64,000 nt of DNA from Stutzerimonas kunmingensis. GTDB taxonomy: Bacteria; Pseudomonadota; Gammaproteobacteria; Pseudomonadales; Pseudomonadaceae. Under the pieces are notes generated by a model. That model was not told where the DNA came from and did not search any database. It saw nothing but the letters and a program-made list of their open reading frames with translations. Below are positions 30,377 through 39,872 of this stretch, piece after piece. Position 1 is the first letter of the stretch. Every line of letters starts with the position of its first letter. A program made the translations under genes and the position numbers. The stretch covers positions 113,419-177,418 of the forward strand of contig NZ_JACXXG010000006.1 of the NCBI RefSeq assembly GCF_014764705.1, in the 5' to 3' direction.

Positions 30377-30817
30377 TCAGAGGATCTTGCGGTACTGGAT
30401 GAAGCCCGAGCGTTCGGCGATGCGGTCGTAGAGCATGCGCCCCGTATAGTTGGTCTCCTCGGTCAGCCAGTGGACGCGCGAGGCGCCAGCGGCTGCGGCC
30501 TTGGCGTAGACGTGCTCCATCAGCGCCCGACCGATGCCTTTGCCGCGGGTGCCCTCGGCCACGTAGAGATCCTGCAGGTAGCAGTAGTCACCGCGGGTCC
30601 AGCAGCTGCGATGGAAGATCCAGTGCACCAGGCCGATGGCGTGGCCGTCATGCCAGGCCAACGCGGCATGCATCGGCTCGGCTGGATCGAGGAAGCGCTG
30701 CCAGGTAAGGTCGCTGGTCTGCTCCGCAATCGCAGCGGCGTAGAAGCGTTGATAGTTCTGCCAGAGTTCTCTCCAGACAGCGTGGTCGGCAGCGGTGATA
30801 GGGCGGATCTCAGGCAC
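30377..30817 (-). CDS. GNAT family N-acetyltransferase
   Basis: 146 residues from GTG at 30817, preceded by AGAGGA; the longer frame would run back through the upstream gene. GNAT fold: N-terminal EIRPITAADHAVWRELW, acetyl-CoA motif YLQDLYVAEGTRGKGIGRAL and the ETNYTGRMLYDRIAERSGFI tail. It transfers acetyl groups from acetyl-CoA to an unknown amine, possibly a polyamine, amino acid or drug. Only 13 bp separate it from the PaiB-like gene upstream, suggesting one transcript. PaiA, the operon partner of PaiB in Bacillus, is also a GNAT enzyme, which makes this pairing notable. Confidence 0.88.
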   Translation of the reverse strand: MPEIRPITAADHAVWRELWQNYQRFYAAAIAEQTSDLTWQRFLDPAEPMHAALAWHDGHAIGLVHWIFHRSCWTRGDYCYLQDLYVAEGTRGKGIGRALMEHVYAKAAAAGASRVHWLTEETNYTGRMLYDRIAERSGFIQYRKIL

Positions 30818-30830
30818 AGTGCATTCCTCT

Positions 30831-31463
30831 TCAATCGGTGATGGGCATGCGTGCGGCCAGGGCCTGGTCGCGTGGATCGAGCGAGGCGGCCAGGCCCTGG
30901 CGAACCCCGGCCTGGTCCGCCGGCGAGCGGTTCTGCCCGAGTTTCCACTTGCCCTCCAGCCGGCGAATCGGCAGGGCGAAGCCGACGATGGCGCGCAGCA
31001 TGGCGTCCAGGTAGTCGTCTGGTGCATCGCTTACGGCCCAGGGCTGTGGGCGGCTGGCTTCATGCTGATCGCTGAGGCGGCTGACGATCTGCAGCAGGCT
31101 CTTGCGGTCGTCGATCAGCTGCACCGGGCCGCGGGCATGCACGGCAATGTAGTTCCAGGTCGGTACGACCTTGCCGTGCTCCGCTTTGGTCGGATACCAG
31201 CTGGGGCTGATGTAGGCGTCAGGGCCGCTGAACACGGCTAGCGCTTCGCAGCCGTCCTGCAGCTCGCGCCAGTGCGGATTGGCCTTGGCGAAGTGCCCGT
31301 AGAGCGTGCCGAACTCGCCTTCGTCCGATTCCAGCAGCAGCGGCAGGTGACTGGCCTGCACGCCGTCCGTGCCCGCGCTGGTCAGCAGCGCGAACGGCAT
31401 CGCCCGAATCTGGCGATGCAACTCGCCAAGATCGTCCTGGCGGAATGAGGCTGGCAGGTACAT
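30831..31463 (-). CDS. FMN-binding PaiB-type protein
   Basis: 210 residues from the ATG at 31463. Opens with MYLPASFRQDD and contains the split-barrel FMN-binding core (LTSAGTDGVQASHLPLLL, AYISPSWYPTKAEHGKVVPTWNY), signatures of the PaiB family. In Bacillus, PaiB with PaiA represses sporulation and protease genes; elsewhere the role is unclear. It is divergent from a MocR-type PLP-dependent regulator across 85 bp, an arrangement common in proteobacteria, and upstream of a GNAT enzyme. A link to vitamin B6 or polyamine chemistry is possible but unproven. Confidence 0.88.
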   Translation of the reverse strand: MYLPASFRQDDLGELHRQIRAMPFALLTSAGTDGVQASHLPLLLESDEGEFGTLYGHFAKANPHWRELQDGCEALAVFSGPDAYISPSWYPTKAEHGKVVPTWNYIAVHARGPVQLIDDRKSLLQIVSRLSDQHEASRPQPWAVSDAPDDYLDAMLRAIVGFALPIRRLEGKWKLGQNRSPADQAGVRQGLAASLDPRDQALAARMPITD

Positions 31464-31548
31464 GGCGTCTCTCCAAATACAGTGTTGCCATGCTAGGCAG
31501 GATATTGGCCCGCTGTAAGATCCATTACTTGTGACTTTGATAGAGCCA

Positions 31549-33027
31549 ATGCGACCTATGCCGACCACACCCCCGTTGCCTGTCGATCTTTCCGGCATTT
31601 GCCTGGAGCGCGGCCAGGGGCTGACACGCCAGCTCTATCAGGCCCTGCGCGAGCGCATCCTCGACGGGCGTCTGGCTGGAGGAAGTCGGCTGCCAGCCGG
31701 TCGCGATCTGGCGGCATTGCTGGCAGTGTCACGCAACACCGTTACCCGGGCGTTCGATCAGCTCTACGCCGAGGGCTACATCGAAGGCCGGGTAGGCGAT
31801 GGCACCTACGTGGTGGAACTCGGCAGCGCGCGGCCGCTGATGCAGCCGTCTGCTTCCGGGGTGGCGCCGACCGAGGCGCTGTTGCGCCTGCAGCGTAATC
31901 ACTTGGTGCCGCCGGTGAGCGGTGCGCCGCGTGCCTTTCGCATCGGCGTACCGGCCTTCGATCTTTTTCCCTTCGAAATCTGGGCGCGGCTCACGGCGCG
32001 TTTCTGGCGCAAGCCATCGCCGGCGCGCCTGGGCTATAGCGACCCGGCGGGTGAGCCTGCCTTGCGCGAACTGGTAGCGGCCTACCTGCGCAGCAGTCGT
32101 GGGCTGAACTGCGATCCGTCCCAGGTGGTTATCACCTGCGGCGCACAGCAGGGCATCAGCCTCTGTGCCCAGCTGCTGGTGCAGCCCGGCGATCGTGTCG
32201 CGCTGGAGAATCCCGGCTATCGCGCCGCCGGCCATGCCTTCGCCGTGGCTGGCGCCGAGCTGTGTGGGGTCGCGGTGGATGGCGAGGGACTGGATACCGC
32301 CGCCCTCGCGCAGATCGAAGGCTGTCGGCTGGCCTATGTCACGCCCTCGCATCAGTACCCGACCGGCGTGACCCTGTCGCTGGCGCGGCGCCTGGAACTG
32401 CTCGCGTGGGCCGAACGCAACGAGGGTTGGATCGTCGAGGACGACTACGACGGCGAGTACCGTTACAGCGGCACGCCGTTGACGCCTTTGGCGGCGCTGG
32501 ACCGGCAGGGGCGGGTGCTCTACGTCGGCACTTTCTGCAAGATCACCTTCCCCGCGCTGCGCCTCGGCTACCTGGTGTTGCCTCCCGGCCTGGCCGAGGC
32601 CTTCGCCCGTCGCCGCGCATTGGATATGCGTCACTCGGACATTGGCAGCCAGATGGTGATGGCGGAGTTCATCGCCGCCGGCCATTTTCAGCGTCACGTG
32701 CGCCGTATGCGCCAGGCCGCCCGGGTGCGCCGCGACACCCTGTTGCAGCACTGGCCAGAGGCGATCCCCGGTTGCGGCGCGTTGCCGGCGGTGGATGCCG
32801 GGCTGCATCTGTGCGTGCCGGTGCACAGCCACGCCCGCGAAGCCGAGTTGGTTGCCGCGGCGCGAGCGGCCGAGGTGGAAATGAACGGGCTGGCCGACTA
32901 CTGGCTGGACGGTCAGGCGCCGAGAGGCGCACCGGGCGGCCTGGTGCTGGGTTTTGCGGCGGTTCCGAAAGTGGAAATCATCGCCGCGCTGCAACGCCTG
33001 CGTCACGCCTGGGACCTGCCGAGCTAG
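31549..33027 (+). CDS. MocR/PdxR-type regulator (GntR helix-turn-helix fused to aminotransferase fold)
   Basis: 492 residues from the ATG at 31549; GTG at 31531 or ATG at 31558 are alternatives because no clear ribosome site decides. N-terminal GntR winged helix (about 15-85: LTRQLYQALRERILDG, LPAGRDLAALLAVSRNTVTRAFDQL) fused to a class I aminotransferase-like domain (about 110-490) with the PLP lysine in VGTFCKITFPALRLGYLV. Such proteins sense PLP or amines bound to it. It probably controls the divergent PaiB-GNAT pair. It is a regulator rather than a catabolic enzyme. Confidence 0.9.
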   Translation: MRPMPTTPPLPVDLSGICLERGQGLTRQLYQALRERILDGRLAGGSRLPAGRDLAALLAVSRNTVTRAFDQLYAEGYIEGRVGDGTYVVELGSARPLMQPSASGVAPTEALLRLQRNHLVPPVSGAPRAFRIGVPAFDLFPFEIWARLTARFWRKPSPARLGYSDPAGEPALRELVAAYLRSSRGLNCDPSQVVITCGAQQGISLCAQLLVQPGDRVALENPGYRAAGHAFAVAGAELCGVAVDGEGLDTAALAQIEGCRLAYVTPSHQYPTGVTLSLARRLELLAWAERNEGWIVEDDYDGEYRYSGTPLTPLAALDRQGRVLYVGTFCKITFPALRLGYLVLPPGLAEAFARRRALDMRHSDIGSQMVMAEFIAAGHFQRHVRRMRQAARVRRDTLLQHWPEAIPGCGALPAVDAGLHLCVPVHSHAREAELVAAARAAEVEMNGLADYWLDGQAPRGAPGGLVLGFAAVPKVEIIAALQRLRHAWDLPS

Positions 33028-33048
33028 CGGCAGGTCTCCGGACGGCGC

Positions 33049-34308
33049 TCACTCCTTGTTGCTGGCGTCGTACACCGCTCGGTCGAGTTCCTGCTCGCTG
33101 CGACCGACCAGCGTGGTGGTCATCAGGTCGCCGGCGACGTTCACCGTGGTGCGTGCCATGTCGAGGATGCGGTCGATCCCGGCGATCAGCGCCACGCCTT
33201 CGAGCGGCAGGCCGGCAGCGGTGAGTACCAGCCCGAGCATGATCAGCCCGGCGCCGGGGATGCCGGCGGTGCCGATGGAGGCCAGCGTCGCGGTGAGGAT
33301 GATCATCGCGTACTGCCCGGCACTGAGGTCAATGTCGAAGGCCTGGGCGATGAACAGTGCCAGCACGCCCTGATAGATCGCCGTGCCGTCCATGTTGATG
33401 GTCGCGCCTACTGGCAGCACGAAGCCCGCCACACCTTCGGATACGCCGAGGTTCTTGCGCGCGCATTCGATGGACACCGGCAGAGTGCCGGAGCTGCTCG
33501 AGGTGCTGAAGGCCACCGCCAGCGCCGGGGCGATGCCCTGGAAGAAACGCAGCGGATTGAGCCGCGCCAGCAGGCCGAGCAGGCCGCCGTAGACCAGCAG
33601 CACGTGGGCGATGCTGGCCAGGTAGATCACCCCGATCACGCCCGCCAGCGGCAGCAGTACTTCAGCACCATGGCTGCCGACGACGCCGGCGGTGAGGGCG
33701 AAGACGCCAATCGGCGCGACGCGCATCACCAGATCGGTGAGCTTGTAGAAACTCTCGGCCAGCGCATCAAACAGGCGCACCGCCGGCGCGCCGCGCTCGC
33801 CGATCAGGTTGATGCTGACGCCCAGGGCGATGGCGAAGACGATGATCTGCAGGATGTTGCCCTCGGCGAAGGCGGTGACCGGGTTGGCCGGCACCAGGCC
33901 GACCAGAATCGACACCAGCGAGGGCGCCTGCTTGGCCTGCTCGCTGCCACTGGCGACCATGTTCATGCCTTCGCCCGGGGTGAACAGCGCGCCGAACAGC
34001 AGGCCGATGCTGACCGCGAAGGCAGTGGTCACCAGGTAGATGATGATGGTCTTCAGACTGATGCGGCCGATCTTGGCGCTGTCCTGCATCGAGGTTATGC
34101 CGGCCACCAGCGAAACGAACACCAGCGGCACGATGAGCATCTTGATCGCATTGAGAAACAGCGTGCCGATCGGTGCCAGCAGCTGCGCGTCTGCGCCAAA
34201 GGCCATGCCGGCGGCGACGCCGAGGGCCAGGCCGATGAGGATCTGCTGCCAGAGCGGCAGGCGGACGAGCAGGCGCAGGGGAGCGGAGAGGGTCGTACTC
34301 TGAGTCAT
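33049..34308 (-). CDS. dicarboxylate/amino acid:cation symporter (DAACS)
   Basis: 419 residues, eight helices plus two hairpins as in glutamate transporter homologues. The serine-rich hairpin SSSSGT, the NMDGTAIY motif and the C-terminal GIPGAGLIML and DRILDMARTTVNV segments define the family. It carries aspartate, glutamate or C4-dicarboxylates with Na+ or H+. Its place directly behind aspartase on the same strand favours aspartate or fumarate/succinate. A hairpin in the 90-bp gap means it could have separate control. Gene names gltP, dctA or gltT cannot be separated from sequence alone. Confidence 0.92.
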   Translation of the reverse strand: MTQSTTLSAPLRLLVRLPLWQQILIGLALGVAAGMAFGADAQLLAPIGTLFLNAIKMLIVPLVFVSLVAGITSMQDSAKIGRISLKTIIIYLVTTAFAVSIGLLFGALFTPGEGMNMVASGSEQAKQAPSLVSILVGLVPANPVTAFAEGNILQIIVFAIALGVSINLIGERGAPAVRLFDALAESFYKLTDLVMRVAPIGVFALTAGVVGSHGAEVLLPLAGVIGVIYLASIAHVLLVYGGLLGLLARLNPLRFFQGIAPALAVAFSTSSSSGTLPVSIECARKNLGVSEGVAGFVLPVGATINMDGTAIYQGVLALFIAQAFDIDLSAGQYAMIILTATLASIGTAGIPGAGLIMLGLVLTAAGLPLEGVALIAGIDRILDMARTTVNVAGDLMTTTLVGRSEQELDRAVYDASNKE

Positions 34309-34366
34309 GGGTTTTCCTGTTGTTTTTATTGTGCGAACAAGCCGGGCTGGTGGCTCGTAAAGCGAA

Positions 34367-34388
34367 CGCCCGGCATGGGGGCCGGGCG
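34367..34388 (-). terminator. hairpin between aspA and the symporter gene
   Basis: Stem cgcccggc/gccgggcg (8 bp, 6-nt loop) just after the aspA stop; weak T content follows on the minus strand. Confidence 0.6.
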
Positions 34389-34398
34389 CTTGGGGCGA

Positions 34399-35823
34399 TC
34401 ACACCACCAGCGGTGCCAGGCGTGGCGCGATCATGTTTTCCGGGCGCAGGATCTCGGCGAGCATGGCGTCGTCGAGCAAACGCTCCTCGCGCACCAGCTC
34501 CAGCACACTGCGGCCGCCGAGCAGCGCCTCGCGGGCCAGGCGGGTGCTGTTGTCGTAGCCGATGTAGGGGTTCAGCGCGGTGATCAGGCCAATGGAGCTT
34601 TCCATCAGCTCGCGGCAACGGTCTTCGTTGGCAGTGATGCCTTCGATGCAGTGCTCGCGCAGCATGTCCATGGCGCGCTGCAGCAGGCGGATCGAATCGA
34701 ACAGCTTGTAGGCGATCAGCGGCTCCATGACGTTGAGCTGCAGCTGCCCGCCCTCGGCGGCCATGGTCAGCGCCAGGTCGTTGCCGATCACTTCGAAAGC
34801 GACCTGGTTGACCGCTTCGGGGATTACCGGATTGACCTTGCCCGGCATGATCGAGCTGCCCGGCTGGCGCGGCGGCAGGTTGATCTCGTTGAAGCCGGTG
34901 CGCGGGCCGCTGGAGAGCAGGCGCAGGTCGTTGCAGATCTTCGACAGCTTCACCGCCAGGCGCTTGAGCATGCCGGAGAACAGCACGAACGAGCCCATGT
35001 CCGAGGTGGCTTCGATCAGGTCGGCGGCCTGGCGCAGCGGCTGGCCGCTGATCTGCGCCAGGCGCTGCACGGCAATGGCCTGGTAGCGCGGGTCGGCATT
35101 GATGCCGGTGCCGATCGCGGTGCCGCCGAGGTTCACTTCCAGCAGCAGCTCCGGGGCGAAGCCGCGCAGATGGTGCAGATCCTCGCCGAGGGTGGTGGCG
35201 AAGGCGTGGAATTCCTGGCCGAGGGTCATCGGCACGGCGTCCTGCAGCTGGGTGCGGCCCATCTTCAGCACGTGGGCGAAGGCATGGCCCTTGCCGGTCA
35301 GCGACTGGCAGAGGCTCTCCAGGCTGGCGAGCAGGGTGTCGTGACCGAGCAGCAGGCCCAGGCGAATCGCCGTCGGATAGGCGTCGTTGGTGGACTGCGC
35401 CATGTTCACGTCGTTGTTCGGGTGCAGGTACTGGTACTCGCCCTTGGCGTGGCCCATCGCCTCAAGGCCGAGGTTGGCGATTACTTCGTTGGCGTTCATG
35501 TTGGTCGAGGTGCCGGCGCCGCCCTGGATCATGTCCACCACGAACTGCTCATGGAATTCGCCGCGAATCAGTCGTGCACAGCCCTGGCTGATTGCCACGT
35601 GCTTGGCTTCGGGCAGGTAGCCCAGCTCGCGGTTGGCGTCTGCGGCGGCCTGCTTGACCATCGCCAGGGCGACGATCAGCTTCGGGTAATGCGCCAGCGG
35701 CACGCCGGAGAGGCGGAAGTTGTGCAATGCGCGCAGGGTCTGGATGCCGTAGTAGGCGTCGGAAGGAACGGGGAGGGTGCCAAGCAGGTCTTTTTCGACC
35801 CGCGATGATGCAACTTCGGACAT
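34399..35823 (-). CDS. aspA: aspartate ammonia-lyase
   Basis: 474 residues. Cleaves aspartate to fumarate and ammonia. The fumarase/aspartase superfamily signature GSSIMPGKVNP with its catalytic serine is present, as are GAGTSTNMNANEVIAN and the QSTNDAYPTA substrate segment. Start MSEVASSRVEKDLLG is typical of AspA. It is divergent from a LysR regulator and followed by a dicarboxylate/amino-acid symporter, so this looks like an inducible aspartate uptake and use unit. Fumarase C was considered, but the N-terminus and gene context favour aspartase. Confidence 0.94.
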   Translation of the reverse strand: MSEVASSRVEKDLLGTLPVPSDAYYGIQTLRALHNFRLSGVPLAHYPKLIVALAMVKQAAADANRELGYLPEAKHVAISQGCARLIRGEFHEQFVVDMIQGGAGTSTNMNANEVIANLGLEAMGHAKGEYQYLHPNNDVNMAQSTNDAYPTAIRLGLLLGHDTLLASLESLCQSLTGKGHAFAHVLKMGRTQLQDAVPMTLGQEFHAFATTLGEDLHHLRGFAPELLLEVNLGGTAIGTGINADPRYQAIAVQRLAQISGQPLRQAADLIEATSDMGSFVLFSGMLKRLAVKLSKICNDLRLLSSGPRTGFNEINLPPRQPGSSIMPGKVNPVIPEAVNQVAFEVIGNDLALTMAAEGGQLQLNVMEPLIAYKLFDSIRLLQRAMDMLREHCIEGITANEDRCRELMESSIGLITALNPYIGYDNSTRLAREALLGGRSVLELVREERLLDDAMLAEILRPENMIAPRLAPLVV

Positions 35824-35919
35824 GATGGTAATGTGGCTTCGGTAGGCGCAGGCAGTGCTGCAGTGCGCCTAAAATAAGGCTTTCAGGCGTTTCGCGGCCA
35901 ATGCCGTTGCTGGCTGCCC

Positions 35920-35936
35920 TATGCTGAAACGGCATA
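35920..35936. promoter_or_regulatory. candidate LysR operator between aspA and its regulator
   Basis: TATGC-7nt-GCATA dyad containing the T-N11-A core typical of LysR sites, in the divergent region 50-66 bp ahead of the regulator start. Confidence 0.5.
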
Positions 35937-35985
35937 ATGTCCGTGTGACTTTGTGCCGGTCGCAATCGTATCGAGGGATGTTCAG

Positions 35986-36918
35986 GTGAATCTGGAAACC
36001 AAGTGGCTGGAGGATTTCGTGGCGCTGGCGGCGACTCGCAGCTTCTCCCAGGCCGCGCAACGCCGCTTCGTCACGCAGCCGGCCTTCAGCCGGCGGATAC
36101 GCTCGCTGGAAGAGGCGCTCGGCCTGCAACTGATCAACCGCTCGCGCACGCCGATCGAGCTGACCGAGGCCGGCCAGCTGTTCCTGGTCAGTGCGCGCAA
36201 CATGGTCGAACAGCTCGGCGAAGTGGTGCGCCATCTGCACCACGTCGAGGGCCAGCAGGGCGAGGTGTTGCAGATATCCGCCGCGCACTCGCTGGCGCTG
36301 GGCTTCTTCCCAGCGTGGATCGCCGGCCTGCGCCACGACGGGCTGAACATCGCCACCCGGCTGATCGCCACCAACGTCGGCGAAGCCGTGCATGTGCTGC
36401 GCGAAGGCGGCTGCGACCTGATTCTCGCCTACTACGACCCGGATGCTGCCTTGCAGCTCGACCCGGAGCTGTTCCCCTCGCTGCACCTGGGCCGCACCGA
36501 AATGCTGCCGGTCTGCGCGGCGGGTGATGACGGCACGCCGCTGTACGACGTCGACAGCGGCCAGACGGTGCCGCTGCTGGCCTACAGCGCTGGCGCCTTT
36601 CTCGGTCGCTCGGTGAACCTGCTGTTGCGTCAGCGCGCACTGCGCTCGACCACCGTTTACGAGACGGCGATGGCCGACAGCCTGAAGAGCATGGCACTGC
36701 AGGGGCTGGGCATTGCCTGGGTGCCGCGCCTGAGCGTCGAGCCCGAGCTGCAGCGTGGCGAGCTGGCGATCTGTGGTAGCGAGCAATGGCGCGTACCACT
36801 GGAAATCCGCCTGTATCGCTGCTCGCTGATGCGCAAGGGTGCAGTGCGCTTGCTCTGGCGAAGGCTGGAAAACCGTGCCGCGCAAGCGCAGCGACAGGCG
36901 GGCGAAGCGGCAGGTTAA
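35986..36918 (+). CDS. LysR-type regulator next to aspA
   Basis: 310 residues from GTG at 35986, preceded by GAGGGATG; the in-frame GTG 33 bases earlier lacks a ribosome site. N-terminal winged helix (TKWLEDFVALAATRSFSQAA, QPAFSRRIRSLEEALG) and a C-terminal effector domain (about 90-295). Divergent orientation across 162 bp makes aspA its most likely target, perhaps responding to aspartate or a related acid; this is inference. A canonical terminator follows, isolating it from the adenylation gene downstream. Confidence 0.9.
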   Translation: MNLETKWLEDFVALAATRSFSQAAQRRFVTQPAFSRRIRSLEEALGLQLINRSRTPIELTEAGQLFLVSARNMVEQLGEVVRHLHHVEGQQGEVLQISAAHSLALGFFPAWIAGLRHDGLNIATRLIATNVGEAVHVLREGGCDLILAYYDPDAALQLDPELFPSLHLGRTEMLPVCAAGDDGTPLYDVDSGQTVPLLAYSAGAFLGRSVNLLLRQRALRSTTVYETAMADSLKSMALQGLGIAWVPRLSVEPELQRGELAICGSEQWRVPLEIRLYRCSLMRKGAVRLLWRRLENRAAQAQRQAGEAAG

Positions 36919-36970
36919 AGCGCCCCACGCAGCCAAATGTGCGTAACAAGCGGTTAACTGCACACATTTT

Positions 36971-36995
36971 GTTGCTTCGAGCGAGGCAACTTTTT
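36971..36995 (+). terminator. Rho-independent terminator after the LysR gene
   Basis: Stem gttgcttc/gaggcaac (8 bp with one G-U pair, loop gagc) followed by TTTTT. Confidence 0.85.
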
Positions 36996-37065
36996 CGGGC
37001 GACGCTGTCTTAGCTGAGCAATCCGTGCCATGGCCAGGCCGGACTCTAGCCAAGGACAGACAGCC

Positions 37066-39805
37066 GTGAATTACGACTCCGACGCCGCCGTGCCCCCTGC
37101 GGGCTCGGTCTTTGCTGCGCCCGACCCGGCGACCGCCGGCATCGAGCCCGTCACTTTGCATGCCGCGCTGAGCCGCGTGGCGCATGGCGCACCTGATCGA
37201 TCGGCGGTGCTTTCGACACGCTTCGCGCCGCTGGACCATCGCGGCCTGCAGCAGATGATCGAGCAGACCCGTCGCCAGTTGCGCCTGGCCGGCTTCGGCC
37301 GCGACGCGCGCATCGGCGTATTGCTGCCAGAAGCCCCGCAGGCGGCGGTCGCGATCATTGCCGTCGCCTGTTCCGCGGTTGCCGTACCGCTCGATCCGCG
37401 CCTCGGCCCGGCCGAACTGGATCAGTTTCTCCAACAGCTGCCGCTCGATGCCCTGCTGATCAGCAGTGACGGCGATCAGCAGGGCCGGGCGGCCGCCGAG
37501 CGCCACGGGCTGACGCTGATCAGAGCCGAAGCGGCCGCGGACGGCAGCCCGGCGTTACAGCTCGACATGCCGCTGGCTGCTGCACAGCCGGCCGCCGATG
37601 ATCTGCCCGAGGCAGACGCTCCGGCGTTCATCCTGCGCAGCTCCGGCACCACGGCGTTGCCCAAGCTGATTCCCTTCACCCATCGCAACATGCTGACTGC
37701 CGCCCGCAAGTGGCAGCGCTGGTTCGGCCTGGATGCCAGCGACCGCTGCCTGTGCGTATCGGCGCCCTATTACTCCCACGGGCTGAAGGTCACCATCCTC
37801 ACGCCGCTGCTCACCGGCGGCAGCGTCGCCTTTCCGCTCAGCCCGGCGGTGGTGGACCTGCACGAGTGGTTCGAAAGCCTGCGGCCGAGCTGGTATTCCG
37901 CCGGCCCAGCGTTGCACCGCGCAATTCTCGAAGCGGCCAGCGCGCACCCCGAAGGGTTGGGCACGCAGCGGCCGCGCTTCGCCTCATCCGGCGGCGCGCC
38001 GTTGGGACAGGACATCATCGATGCCTTCGAGCAGACCATGGGCTTCCCGCTGCTGGAGCACTACGGCTCCAGCGAGGCCGCGCAGATTGCCGTCAACACC
38101 CCGACCGAGCGCAAGGCGGACACGGTCGGTCGGCCCTGGCCGGAAACCCTGAGCATCGTCGACGAGAACGGCATTCCGCTGGCGGCCGGCGAGCGCGGCG
38201 AGATCCGCGTGCGTGGCGCGACGGTGATGCCTGGCTATCTCGGCGATGACACGCTCAACCGCGAGGTGCTGCGCGACGGCTGGTTCCACACCGGCGACAT
38301 CGGCAGCCTCGACGAGGACGGCTTCCTGCGCCTGCATGGACGCCTGCGGGAAGTGATCAACCGCGGCGGCGAGAAGGTCAGCCTGCCGGAAGTCGATGCG
38401 GTGCTGTTGCGCCATCCGGCGGTGGCCGATGCAGCGGCGTTCGCCGTGCCGCATCAGCGCCTCGGCCAGGACGTCGCCGCCGCCGTGGTGCTACGCCCTG
38501 GCATGCAGGTGGCGTCCGAGGAGCTGCAGCGCTACCTGCGGGGCGAGCTGGTGTACTTCAAGGTGCCGCGGCGCGTGCAGATCATCGAAGCCTTGCCGCG
38601 TGGCTTGACCGGCAAGGTGTTGCGGCATCGGCTGGCGGATGCCTACCTCGAGCAGCGCAGCGCGCGGGCCAGGGCCGCGGCGGTGGCCGAGGCGGCGTCC
38701 GAACTGGAGCAGCAGGTGCTGGCGCTCTGGCGGCGACTGCTGAAAACCGAGGCGGTCGGCCCGAGCGACAACTTTCTCGATTGTGGTGGTGACTCGCTGC
38801 TGGCCACCGAAATGCTTGCCGAGCTGGAGCAGATGCTCGGGCGGGTGATCCCCGAGTCGTTGCTGGTCGAGGCGGAGACTGCCCGCGAGCTGGCAGCACG
38901 CCTGGAGAATCTTGCCAACCACATCATTCCGGTCATCGATTTCAACGCTCAGCCAGGGCGCACGCCGTTGTTCTGGTTCCACGGCGATTTCGCCCATGGC
39001 GGCTATTACATCCGTCGCCTGGCCCGGCTGCTCGGCCCGCAGCAGCCGCTGACGGCCATCGCTCCGCATGGCATGGACAACGAGCTGATACCAGAGTCGG
39101 TGCAGCAGATGGCGCGTGAACGTCTGCCGCCTGATCCTCGCGCGCCAGGCGCAGGGACCGTACCGCATCGGCGGCTACTGCAACGGCGCGCTGGTGGCCT
39201 TCGAGGCCGCTCGTTTGCTCATCGAGGCGGGCCATGAGGTGGAGATCGTCGCTCTGATCGATCCGCCCACTGCCAATGTTCGCCCGTGGTCGCGGGCCAT
39301 CCTGCGTACCCTCGACCGCGTGCTGCCGGACATGCACCTTGCCCGCGCCTACGAGGCGCTCAGCCGTTTCGGTGAAACCAGCAAGTGGCCCTACCCCAAG
39401 CGCTTCGCCAACCTGGCCTGGAAGCTGTCGCGGCGCAGCGTGCGCATGGTGCAGCAGCGGCTGGCCGGTCACGTGCCGACACCACCCACCGCGCGTGATC
39501 GTGAGGTGCGCGTGCGCTTCCTGCAGTACTCGCTGGTGATGGCGCGCTACCTGCCCCGGCGCATCGACGCGCCGGTGGTGTATTTCTCCGCCGACTACAC
39601 CAGTCGCGCCTGGCGCGACATGGGTGCGAGCTTCGAGAGTTACGACGTGCTCGGCGGCCATCATCGCTGTGTCAAGGACTACACCGCCTCCATCGCCACG
39701 CCGCTGCGCGCGCTGCTGGAGGATCCGGCTGCGGCAATGCCTGGTCAGAGCGGCTTGATGTTGCCGCTGGCCGAGCCGGGCGAGCGCGATGGTCTGGTGC
39801 CCTGA
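37066..39805 (+). pseudogene. single-module adenylation-carrier-thioesterase (A-T-TE) enzyme, interrupted by a frameshift
   Basis: Two overlapping frames together encode one protein. The first (ATG 37030, or GTG 37066 with AAGGA upstream) carries an adenylate-forming domain (about 20-545: RSSGTTALPKLIPFTHRN, YGSSEAAQIAV, GWFHTGDIGSLDEDGFL, Lys in PRGLTGKVLR) and a carrier domain with phosphopantetheine serine in CGGDSLLATE. A thioesterase domain begins at LFWFHGDFAHGG but the frame turns to nonsense after about 39126. The sense continues in the +1-shifted frame (ARQAQGPYRIGGYCNGALVAFE) to 39805. One extra C in 39127-39131 explains this. The thioesterase nucleophile position is Cys (GYCNGA) with a later GGHHRCV histidine. 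If intact, it would load an acid and release it as an ester, amide or condensed product. Substrate unknown; the shift may be real or a sequence error. Confidence 0.8.
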
Positions 39806-39872
39806 TCATGCTCGCGTCGACCCCAGCGCTGCCGCGCAACTTCCCGAGTCACCCGGTAACAGGAGTAACCGC

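Noticed and set aside
33604..35808. 734-codon plus-strand frame opposite aspA
   Set aside because: Shadow of aspA and the symporter gene; low-complexity, no ribosome site.
39116..39237. Programmed frameshift in the A-T-TE gene
   Set aside because: No slippery heptamer, downstream pseudoknot or phase-typical context seen; a simple indel explains it better.
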